DNA from: Planctomycetota bacterium
GTDB taxonomy: Bacteria; Planctomycetota; UBA8742; UBA2392
Direction of reading: 5' to 3'
DNA length: 64,000 nt
Assembly (NCBI GenBank): GCA_019912315.1
Contig: JAIOJA010000083.1
Span: forward strand, 1 to 64,000
Shown: positions 50,524 through 60,200 of the stretch, in pieces
How the letters are laid out: the number at the start of each line of letters is the position of its first letter
Position numbering within the stretch: the first letter of the stretch is position 1
The notes under the pieces: generated by a model
What the model was told of the DNA's origin: nothing
Seen by the model: the letters and a program-made list of their open reading frames with translations, nothing else
Database searches by the model: none
Made by a program: the position numbers and the translations under genes

Positions 50524-51684
50524 ATGATTCGCAGAACACTGGGCATTTCCGCAGGGCTGCTGCTGATTGTCGCCACGACCATCAGCGGGCAGGAGACCGA
50601 GACCAAGAAATCACTGCCATTCGAATTCAAGGTCAGCGGCGACACCGTCGAGACCTTCAAGTCCGAGTTCAAACTCAATGCCAAGCTGGACCAGAGCACA
50701 CCCGAAGGACTGATCAACAGCTATGCGCTTCTCACAGACAACCGCAGCGACGTCTCCAAGGCCTTGGAGGACTCCTTCAAACCGGTTCAGGAAATTGTAC
50801 GCAAGGCCGAGCAGCCGATTCGCGCCAAGCTGTTCAGCGAGGAAATGAACAAGAAAGTCAGCGAGGCCGAGAAGCCTGACGAAGACAGCAAGGGCGACAG
50901 CGACTACCGCAGCGAGCCGACCGAGGTCACGAACGTGACCGACGGCGATAACGGCGCCAGGCTGGTCGAGACGGTGCAGAAAACTTCTTACATGACGGAG
51001 GCCTGGGATCCGGAAACGGGCGAACCGACGGGCAAGATGGAAAAGCACGAGGACGAGAACAAGTTCCGCTACACCTGCATCAAGGGTGAGGACGGCAGTT
51101 GGCGCATCGAGCGCGTGGAGAGCTGGCAGCAGGACTGGGACAACTGGAACGGCATGGATGACGAACCCGCGTACAAGTGGACCGAATCCGCCACGATGGT
51201 TCACTGGATGCTGAAGCGGGAGTCACCGGCCAAGCCCGAGGAGTTGAAGCAGGACACGCCGGAAAACGCGGCGTTGTCGTTGTTCAATCACCTGCTGCGC
51301 CAGCGCGAGACCTGGAGCGACACAATGCAGCAGCGTGCTTTGCGTGGCTGGATCGACGCGATCATGCCGATGTTCACGGAAAAGGGGCTGAAGGGTCCGG
51401 AAGAGAAGAAGGAAGAGGGCGAAGAAGAAATGGAAGGGTTCGACAAAAGCCCGAAGCGCGAAGTCGAGTTCGTCAGCGATGACGCCGATGGCGTGAAGCG
51501 CGTCAAGTTCAAGCAGACCAGCGAGTGGTTCGGCTCGGTTGAAGTCTACGTCAAGAAGGACGGCGAAACCTGGAAGATCATCAAGGCCGGCTACTACGAA
51601 ACGGACTTCGACATGGATTCGGGAGGCATGAAAGAAACCGAGTTCGTCGAGGAGAACAACCTGGACATGCTCAGCTGGCGATAG
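50524..51684 (+). CDS. Secreted hypothetical protein, paralog 2
   Basis: 386 aa; signal peptide; LPFEFKVSGDTVETFKSEF...LDMLSWR; GAGGAG-like RBS. Confidence 0.8.
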   Translation: MIRRTLGISAGLLLIVATTISGQETETKKSLPFEFKVSGDTVETFKSEFKLNAKLDQSTPEGLINSYALLTDNRSDVSKALEDSFKPVQEIVRKAEQPIRAKLFSEEMNKKVSEAEKPDEDSKGDSDYRSEPTEVTNVTDGDNGARLVETVQKTSYMTEAWDPETGEPTGKMEKHEDENKFRYTCIKGEDGSWRIERVESWQQDWDNWNGMDDEPAYKWTESATMVHWMLKRESPAKPEELKQDTPENAALSLFNHLLRQRETWSDTMQQRALRGWIDAIMPMFTEKGLKGPEEKKEEGEEEMEGFDKSPKREVEFVSDDADGVKRVKFKQTSEWFGSVEVYVKKDGETWKIIKAGYYETDFDMDSGGMKETEFVEENNLDMLSWR

Positions 51685-51736
51685 CATCCAGCCGATGAAG
51701 GAAAGCGGGCTTCCAGCCCAATATCCAGGCAAACCC

Positions 51737-51762
51737 AAACGTCCGGCCAACGCCGGGCGTTT
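51737..51762. terminator. Terminator between convergent genes
   Basis: AAACGTCCGGC-CAAC-GCCGGGCGTTT stem with one G-T pair, followed by a T-rich stretch. Confidence 0.65.
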
Positions 51763-51777
51763 GTTGTTTGGCCCAAA

Positions 51778-52929
51778 TCAATCCCGCCAGCGGTGCAGCT
51801 GTTTGCCGTCCTTGGCGGCCAGGACCTCTATGAACCAGCCGCTGGCTCCCTGGCTTACTACCACGAGTTTGTCGTCGCGAAACTCAACGTAGACGTGGTG
51901 AAGGTAGGCGCTGTGAGGGACGCCCAGGTGCTGGCAGCCGTGGCTCCAGGCCTGTTTGCCGGTCTTCATGTCGAAGCGTTTCATGAGTGTGCCGCTGTCC
52001 GCGATGGGCATCCAGCTGTGCAGGTACAATGCCTCGCCATCAATCGTCAGGCGGCAATCGCCCAGGTCGTACGCGCTGTCGCCCTCGTTGGCGAACTCCC
52101 AGACCGGCTTGCCGTCGCGGTGCAGCAGGGCGATGCGCTTTGTACTTGCGATCAGCCAATCCTCGCCGACAGGCAGGGCGTGATGGACGATCTCCTTGAG
52201 CTTGAGCGTGACCTTGCCCCTGGCATCGATAAACCAGCTCCAGGGATCGTTGGTGACTTCGTCGCTGACGGCGAGCGCGTGGTCGCCGACGGCGGAAATG
52301 CTACCGATCTCGAGCTGGTGGGGGACTTCGACACTCCAGGCCTCGGCGCCGTCTTCGACGCTGCGTGCGAGAATCCGGCGTTTGTCTTTCTCCCTGAGGT
52401 TGGAGCACTCACCCGCCAGCAGGAGTTTGCCGAACAGACACAGGCGGTCCGACTCGCCGTCGGAATCCCAGCGTAGTTCACCGGTTTCCGCCTCGAAGCA
52501 CGACACCCCGGCGACGTGGGCGGCAAAGATGCTGTCGTCGTTACGCAGCAGGGCCGGCCCGCGATAGATGTTGAAGCGGGTCGGCAGGCTGCGCGACCAT
52601 TTGGCGTCGCCGTCATCGGAGTAGCAAGTGACGCGGCTGTCTTTGCCGAGGGCGAAGGTGTGAACCTTGCGGGCCTTTCCGGTGGCGGCGTCCACATGCA
52701 GGGCCCAGCCCTCTTCACGAAAGTTCCTGAGTCGGAATTGACCCGGTTTGCCGCCGACGGGAGCGGCGTAGCCGAACCCCTTTGAGTCGTCAATTTCGCC
52801 CAGCATCGCGCCCGTAAACGGGTTGATGCGCATGTTCTCAACGACAACCGGGCGCACCTCCGGCGCTTCCTCGGCAACGCACGGAAGCGTCGCGACCAGT
52901 ATCAGGCAGGTAAGCAGAAGTAATCGCAT
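51778..52929 (-). CDS. Secreted PQQ-like beta-propeller repeat protein
   Basis: Signal peptide MRLLLLTCLILVATLPCVAEE; repeated blades (DGDAKWSRSLPTRFNIY, ETGELRWDSDGE, VEDGAEAWSVEVPHQL, MKTGKQAWSHGCQHLG). Confidence 0.8.
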   Translation of the reverse strand: MRLLLLTCLILVATLPCVAEEAPEVRPVVVENMRINPFTGAMLGEIDDSKGFGYAAPVGGKPGQFRLRNFREEGWALHVDAATGKARKVHTFALGKDSRVTCYSDDGDAKWSRSLPTRFNIYRGPALLRNDDSIFAAHVAGVSCFEAETGELRWDSDGESDRLCLFGKLLLAGECSNLREKDKRRILARSVEDGAEAWSVEVPHQLEIGSISAVGDHALAVSDEVTNDPWSWFIDARGKVTLKLKEIVHHALPVGEDWLIASTKRIALLHRDGKPVWEFANEGDSAYDLGDCRLTIDGEALYLHSWMPIADSGTLMKRFDMKTGKQAWSHGCQHLGVPHSAYLHHVYVEFRDDKLVVVSQGASGWFIEVLAAKDGKQLHRWRD

Positions 52930-52993
52930 GTCATTAATTAACGTCTCGAACCACACCCCGGCCCGCAAGAAACCGTCCACAGGACGGGTGATC

Positions 52994-53043
52994 CGGTAAA
53001 GGGGTCTGGCTCCGCGCAGTTGCGGTGCCTGACCCCTTTACCG
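52994..53043. repeat. Palindromic element A
   Basis: CGGTAAAGGGGTCTGGCTCCGC...GCGGTGCCTGACCCCTTTACCG. Confidence 0.85.
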
Positions 53044-53078
53044 CAGGGAGTGACTCAAACAGGGGGTCGCGAGCTCCC

Positions 53079-53135
53079 CGCGGAAAAGGGGACAGGCACC
53101 TCCGCTTCGCTCCGGAGCCAGTCCCCTTTTCCGCG
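53079..53135. repeat. Palindromic element B, related to A
   Basis: CGCGGAAAAGGGGACAGGCACC...GGAGCCAGTCCCCTTTTCCGCG; shares inner GGCACC/GGAGCC arrangement with A. Confidence 0.85.
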
Positions 53136-53184
53136 CCGCATGTCGATCGTGCGCGTGACAATCGCGAAGGTGTTTAGAAGCAAA

Positions 53185-53452
53185 CCGGGGGCTTACGCCC
53201 CCGGCTACCATAGGCTGCCCCTGCGGGGCGCGGATTGGCTTGCCTGATGCAGGGCTATGCGCAGTTCAGCCGCAGCGCGGCTGTGGATCCTTAGCCCACG
53301 GCTTTAGCCGTGGGGTTATGTGCCAAGAAACAGTATGCGCCCCGTAGGGGCGCAGGAACGGTTCCCGCGGCCCTACGGGGCGCAGTTCTTGTGGGTGCCG
53401 CAACCCCCCGGCTGAAGCCGGGGGCTAGAGTACCACGGCCCCTCCGGGGCCG
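53185..53452. repeat. Array of about eight short perfect or near-perfect hairpins
   Basis: CCGGGGGCTTACGCCCCCGG; GCCCCTGCGGGGC; CAGCCGCAGCGCGGCTG; CCCACGGCTTTAGCCGTGGG; TGCGCCCCGTAGGGGCGCA; CCCTACGGGGCGCA (inverse copy); CCCCCGGCTGAAGCCGGGGG; CGGCCCCTCCGGGGCCG. Confidence 0.85.
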
Positions 53453-53524
53453 GTGTGGGCGAAACGCTGGGGGATTTGGCGTTGCAGATTGACCGAGGCG
53501 CGGATGCGCCGACACAATGAGCAC

Positions 53525-54013
53525 ATGATCGAGTGGCAACGTGCATCCAAGCCATCAACGCCGGCCGAGGCGGATTCGTGCGCATTGAACATTAGGACGC
53601 TGCCTGTGCCGGCTGCTCTTCTCAAGGAAGTCTGGAAGAAGGTTGCTGCGGACGTAGAGACTCTGTGCATCTCGCGAAAGGCGGCAGCGTTCGAATTGCA
53701 GGCCGGCATCTGGATGCTTGGCGGGCGAGTCATATTCGATGGCAGTATTCCGAGGGGGCCGGGTAGGCCCAGCAGGCAGGTGTACAACTTTGTCGTAGAC
53801 ATTCCGCCCCTCGACGCAGCGAGCCATGCGTTGCCGGATCCCGATATCGAACCTGTTTTTCTGGCGGCCTACAATCGGCTGATGGATTCGGTGCAAGGCG
53901 TCGTGATTGAGTCGTTTGAGGCTGCCAACGTGCAGGCAACCTTCCTGCGCCTAAAGGCGTTCATTACCATCCACGACTGCGCAGACATGCCACCGTTGTA
54001 TGAACTGCTGTGA
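53525..54013 (+). CDS. Hypothetical protein (orphan)
   Basis: ORF MIEWQRASKPSTPAEADSCALNIRTLPVPAALLKEVWKKVAADVETLCISRK...; followed by a strong hairpin; no recognised family. Confidence 0.5.
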   Translation: MIEWQRASKPSTPAEADSCALNIRTLPVPAALLKEVWKKVAADVETLCISRKAAAFELQAGIWMLGGRVIFDGSIPRGPGRPSRQVYNFVVDIPPLDAASHALPDPDIEPVFLAAYNRLMDSVQGVVIESFEAANVQATFLRLKAFITIHDCADMPPLYELL

Positions 54014-54080
54014 TAGTCTCTGTTCATCGGGTGCCGTTTGTGTCGGCGCGGCCGCGCCTTTCATCCTTGTCGCAAACAAA

Positions 54081-54113
54081 CCCCCACCGAACGCGTGCCG
54101 CGTTCGGTGGGGG
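54081..54113. terminator. Hairpin after the 53.5-54.0 kb ORF
   Basis: CCCCCACCGAACGCG-TGC-CGCGTTCGGTGGGGG perfect 15-bp stem. Confidence 0.6.
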
Positions 54114-54176
54114 CTAACGTTGTTTCGGCGCTCCGCGCCGTACTTCGATCATTCGTGTCTGATGGCCCGAACGCAG

Positions 54177-54202
54177 AAGCCCCCGCCTTTCGGCGGGGGC
54201 TT
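54177..54202 (-). terminator. Terminator hairpin downstream of the alpha-2-macroglobulin gene
   Basis: AAGCCCCCGCC-TTTC-GGCGGGGGCTTT. Confidence 0.7.
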
Positions 54203-54227
54203 TGTGGGTCTTGCTTGTTGCTGCCGA

Positions 54228-57200
54228 CTACTTGTCCGTAATCGTGCACTTCCATTCTTCGCTGTTGGCTCGCACTTCGGCCACGTACATGCTTCCGCCC
54301 TGGGTTGGCAGCGCGCTGAACGTGCCGGGGATCTCGCACCTTAGCTGGTACTTCAGGCGTGCCGTCCCCTGCGGCATGTAGCTTACGAAGAAGGCTACAC
54401 GGTCGTCTCTCAGCTCGACGTTCTGGCAGAGGCCGCCTGCGTAGCCCTGGCCGGAGCGCAGTGCCACCGGCTCGCAGCCGGCCGGCTTGAAGTCCTCGAA
54501 GGCCAGATACTCGTAGTCGTTGTCGGCCTTCAGATTCAGCTCAACTTCGATCTTGTCGCCGCTGACCAGCTTCGCACCGTCCTCAAGCGGCTCGCGGTCG
54601 AAGGTCACGCGTTTTTCCTTGTGCGTCCCTTCGCCGGTTTCATTCGGCACGTCCACCTCGACGACCTTCTCGACCAGCTTGTAGTACTTCCTGTCGATAT
54701 GAATCTCGTTGCCGCTGGCCGCGAGGTGGTCCTCCTTGCTGAAGTAGCTGAGGAAGCTGCTGAAGTAGACCTTGCCTTCACCTTCGCGGGTAATCTCAAA
54801 GGTGTGCTTGCCCGGCGTCAGCGTCTGGCTGTTGAGGCGCAGGTTCGTCTGCAAAGCGAAGATGTTCTCCGGTGTGACTTCCCAGCGGTGAATCTCCTTG
54901 CCGTCCATCTTCACGTTTACGGTGTAGCTGCGCGACAGCTCACCCGTGGCGCGGGCGTAGGCCATCAGCGCACTGACTGCGTGGCTGGTGTCCTTGGTGC
55001 TGTTCCAGCGTGAGCCCTTACGGTTCTGGGCCAACCAGCGCACGTGCTTTTCAAGGTACGCGTTTTTCGGGTCGACCATCACGAAGGCCTGCATGACAAA
55101 CGCGTTGGTTTCGATCTTGTCGTTGTACCACCACCAGTATTCCTTGCCGCCGTCCCACCACACGGTGCCATTTTCGAGGTCTTCCTTGCGGTAGTCCTCG
55201 ATGTTGCTGATCAGAATCCGCGCGCGCTCTTTGTCGTTGGCCAGGTACTCGGCCATGCAGACCATGGCGCGGGACTGGTGGGTCAGGTCGTCGCGACGGT
55301 TGTAGATCAGATCCAGCAGCTCTTTGTCGGGCTGTCCGGCGTAGCTCATGACGTAGGCGATGTAGGCGACGCGGTGCAGGTTCTTCTCTGTGCGGGCCAG
55401 ACGACTGATGAATGAAATGCCGCGATCGAGCATCGAGTAATCAAACTTCACACCCGCGTCCTTGGCGGTCTGCAAGCCATAGCAGACGTAGGCGCTCATG
55501 TAGGTGTCGCTCTGGCCGGCCTGCCACCAGCCCCAGCCGCCGTCGCTGTGCTGCATGATGGCGATGCGCTGGAGCCCAAAGTCGATGATGCTGTTCATGG
55601 TGTTCGTGTTGAATACCGGGTTGCGCTTGTACCAGTAGGCGGCTTGGGGGTTCACGCCGGAGTAGTCCAGTTTGGCTCGGCGCGCGCCGATTTCCTCGAG
55701 GCTGACGTTCGCGTCCTTCAGTGTCTTCTGGACGATCACCGCAGGCAGGAAGCGCGACATGGTTTGCTCGACGCAGCCGTAGGGGTACTCAAGCAGGTAC
55801 GGCAGGGCGTCCATGGCGAGTGCCGCTACTGACGGGCTGAGTTGCAGATCGAGGTTGGTCTGTTCGGGGTCGAGCTTGTCGGGCAGGTTTACTTCGAAGG
55901 TCTGCGACTTCTCGCCGTCCTTGATGACGGACGTTGTCGCCTGGTACATCTCCGCGCCGCGTACCTTGCACGGGTAGGTCTTTTCCGTTGCATCGCTTTC
56001 AATCGCGCTGAGTGCCAGCATACGAATCTTGAACTGACCGGCGCTGGTCATGCGCACGCGCCAGTCGACGCGGACTTCGCCGTTCGCGGGCACGGTGATG
56101 TCCTGCACGTCCTGGGTTTCCGGGAACAGTTCATAGTCGCAATAGCCCGCTCTTTCGGATTCGCCGGCGCCCTCGGTCGGGTTCAGCATGACCATGGCCT
56201 TTACGGCCAGGTCGGTGTCGTAGCGGTTCATGATGATGCCGCTGAGCGTTACGACGTCACCTTCAACAAAGAAGCGCGGCGCCTGATCGCGCAGGATCAG
56301 TTGCTTCTTTGTCTTCACGGCGTGGAATGCTTCTCCGACCTTGGCGACGCTGGTAATGCCGTGGGCCGTGATGCGCCAGTCGGTCAGGTTGTCGGGGAAC
56401 TCGACGTTGATGGTTGCCTTGCCGTCTTTGCCCGTAATTACGCTATGGCTGTAGAAGACGGTGTCCTTGAAGTTGCTGCGGACACGCGGTGAGGCCGCGC
56501 CGGCGTCTTCCGCGACTTCTTCAAGGGACTTATCGAGCAACTCCTTTTCTTCTTCCGCTTCGCCGAGCGCGTTGTTGGACTCCGCTTTCTTGGCATCAGC
56601 GGCGGGCTCGCCGGGCGCCATGTCGTCGGCGTTCTTGCCGCCGGCAGCACCGCCCCAGCCGCCATCTTCACCGCCTTCGCCGTCCATCTGGCGACCACCC
56701 TTGCGGGCGGAGCGCTCGCGCAGACCGCCGAGGGAGTCCTTGGCCTTGTCGCTCGGGTCTTCCTGCTGCTCGCGCTTTTCGACGGTGCTGCGGTCGTTGT
56801 CGAACCCGCGGGCGAAGCGGTCCGCCTTGCCTGTCTTGGTCCTGGCCAGCTCGTCCTGGAAGTTGAAGGCGTTGCGCTCCCACTGAATCCAGTCGTGGAC
56901 GCCGTAGCCAAGCGGTGCGCCAAACCAGCGAAGCGTCTCATACTTCTGGCGGTCCCACTGCGCCGGGCTTACACCGGTGTTGTAGCTGTTGACGAAGTTG
57001 AGCCGATAGCTGCGCCGGTCCCCGTAGAAGTGCTTGATGATGTTCGGCGTGCGATCCGGCATGATGTACGTAATCGACCGGTCGTAAATGCTGAGCGCGA
57101 ACTCGGCCTGCACGGGGTTTCCGTCCTTGTCCTTGGCGATGACGCTGACGGTGCCCTTTTCGCCCGGCAGGTACCATTCCTTGTCGCTGGTGATCTGCAC

Positions 57201-60200
57201 GTCGAGGAACTGGTCCACGGGCGGCACGAACAGCTCGCAGGTCTGTGTGTGCAGCTCACCGCGCCGGACCGTCAGCACATTGATATGAAAGTTGGGCAGG
57301 TGTTCACGCCCGACCGTAAGCTCGAGTTCGAGCTGCCCGCCGGTCTTCTGCATGTCCACGAAACTCTGCGTGATGACTTCGTTGCCGCCCATCACGCTGA
57401 TCAGCATCCAGGCGTCGTTGAAATCGCTCGCCAGCAGTACGCGGGCGGTTTCACCCTGCGTGTACACCTTCTGCTGCGGGATCAGGCTGATCGTTCCAAA
57501 CCGGAAACTGCCCGGGATCCACTGATCGGCCTTTACGATCACGCGGGTCTGGCCCACGATCTCGCTGTCCCATTCGTCTTTGGTGCGATACACGAGCTCA
57601 AAGGTTCCGGCCTCGGAGAATGGCTCGTTCCACCATGCCAGCCCGCGCTCGTCGGTGTTCAGCTCGTGGGTGCCCAGCAGAGTCTTGAGCTCGTCGATTT
57701 TCGTCATGCCTTCTTCATCGACGCCCTTCACGAACGTCACTTTGTAGATTTCGAGCTTGCCCGCGGTCTGCACCGGCTTGTCGTCGGCGGTCACGGTGCG
57801 GACTTCAACGTCGAGCTTGTCGCCCGGCCTGTAGAAGCCGAGCTTGTTGTCAACGAATGCGAAGAACGCGCGGCGCAGTGCCTTTACGCTGCCGCTGCCC
57901 GTGATCGTGCGTCGTGAGCTGTCGGTGACTTCCGCTTCAACGCGATAGTTGTGGTCGAACTTGCCCCACTCCTCCAGTGCCTTCTGCGTGCTCCACTCGA
58001 TGATCAGCTCGCCCTGCTCGTTCAGCTTGCCCTTGTTGTCAAGGATCAGTTCGCTGCTGCTGTTTCGGTAGAACTGCTGGTCCGGGGTGCCGTAGTACAG
58101 CGGAGTCTGCCAGTTATACAGCCAGTCAAAGCGGCGCGGGAAGTAGACGGAGTGGAAGTAAAAGTCGCGGTAGACCTTGTAGGTCACGTCCGCACCCGCG
58201 GCCGGGCCGCCGAAGTAGTATTCGCCCTTGATGGTGGCTGTAAGGGCCTGGCCCAGCTTCACCGGCTTGTCCGGCGGTGTGACCATGACTTCGAACTCGG
58301 GCTTCTTGTATTCCTCGACCTGGAAGGTGCCGCTGCCGATCCAGTTGCCGTTGCCGGCGCGAACGTAGTAGTACCAGGCGCCCAACGCCGCGTCCTTGGC
58401 CAGTGGCAGGTCGAATTCGAGCGCGCCGAACTCCGTGGCGCGGATGTTCTTCGCCAGCTTTTCCTCGCCCCGGGTGTTGTAGAGCTCAATGCGGAAGCTG
58501 CCGCCATTGACGTTCTTCCATTCGCCGCCGTCGCGCTGGCGCAGGATAACCTTGCCGTGGACTTCGTCGCCGGGGCGATACACGGGGCGATCGGTCATCG
58601 GGTACATGCGTGTGTCGTAGGTGCTGTAATCGTTCCAGCCGCGGCGCTGCCACCACGGGAAGCCGTCCTGCACCCAGGCGTAGCGCCCGTTGTTTTCGGC
58701 GTACAGCAGATAGCCGTTCCAGTTGCCGTTGCCGACGGTCGGCACGCGCACGCGTCCCTGGGCGTCGGACTTGTAGCGCGAGACATCGATGTGCCAGACG
58801 GTTTTGTTGCCGTCCCAACTGGTGAACCAGCGCTTGTAGATGAAGCTGGTGTCAGCCAGCGGGGCGCCGCTCTCACTGTCCAGCATCAACACCAGGTTTT
58901 CATCCGGGTTGTAGGTCTGGATCACGACTTGGGCGTCGGTAACGACCGCGAGGCTGCGGTGCATGATGCCCGCTTCTCCCGTGTCGACCTCGAGCAGGTA
59001 TGAGCCGGCGGGCAGAGTCTGCGGCAACTCGAACGTCAGTCGCGTGTAGTTGTGGTTGCCATCGTCGCCAGTGGTGTAGGTCTGGGTGAACACTTCTTCA
59101 CCGATGTACTTGTCGACAATCTTGCTGATGACGCCGTCATTGATGTGGTGGAAGCCCGAGGTGTGCGCCTGCAGGAAGTCGTTGTCCTTCATCATGCCGC
59201 TGACGTCGAACGTAAGCGCACGCACGTCGAACTGCTTCGCATTGCGGCTCTCAACCCATAGCCCGATATGCTCGCCCTTCTTGAACAGGCTGCGGCTGGT
59301 GCCTGGGCTTTCACGGAAGTTCCAGCTTGCGTTGTTTGGCCACTTGCGGACCTTCTTTTCATCCTCAATGTTCACGTCACGGGCGATGGTCTGAACGGAC
59401 AGGCGCTGGGCCAGCAGTTGCTGGAGGTTGTACTTCGCGCTGCTGGTTTCGGTGCTGTCCTTGAACGCTTCGTCAGCGATCAGAACCTTGTACGCGCCCA
59501 CGGCGTCGGTATGGCGCCCGACCTGCTGGTAGCAGTATCCGATGAAGTACTGTGCGTCATCGGCGTAGCTGGTGTGGTGGTAGTCCTTGTACACCTTTTC
59601 AAGTGACGGGATCGGTGAGTATTCGCCGGCCAGTGGGTCGAAGTCCTGCATGTCCGGGTGGTAGAGCATGTTCTGGGTGTACCAGTCGTCGATCTGGGCC
59701 ATCGACACCATGAACGAGCCCTTACGGTAAGTAGCCAGCGCTGCCATGTTGTCGGCGCGTGCGGGGGCTTCATCCAGCCTGGCCTTCACGTCGGCGGGAT
59801 AGGCCCGCTTCTGGATAAGCAGCTTCTGTGCCGTCTGTTTGAGTTCATCGGCGAGTTTTACCAGCGCGTCGTGGCGCTTGATGATCTCGTCGCGGTCCTT
59901 GAACTCGTACACGTAATAGTAGTAGGTCTGCTTCTGCTCATTGCTGTCGAAGTAGTCGATGGTCTTCTGCTGCTGGCCCTGCTGGTACTGCCAGGTGTGC
60001 AGCGCCGCCGCCGAGTCGAGCCCGGCGTTGTAGGCCTCCTCGATCATCTCAATCGCATCGGCGTCTTCACCAAGTTTCTTGAGCGACTCACGGGCGGCGG
60101 GCTCCAGCAACTCGAAAGAAGCTGCCAGGCGGTCCTTGGCTCGTTTGATGTCTTCGTGCTCGGTGTGGTGGTAGGTGGAGTCGGTGATCCAGCGCCCCCA

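Noticed and set aside
53185-53452. CRISPR array
   Set aside because: Hairpins differ in sequence and spacing; no constant direct repeat with regular spacers and no cas genes.
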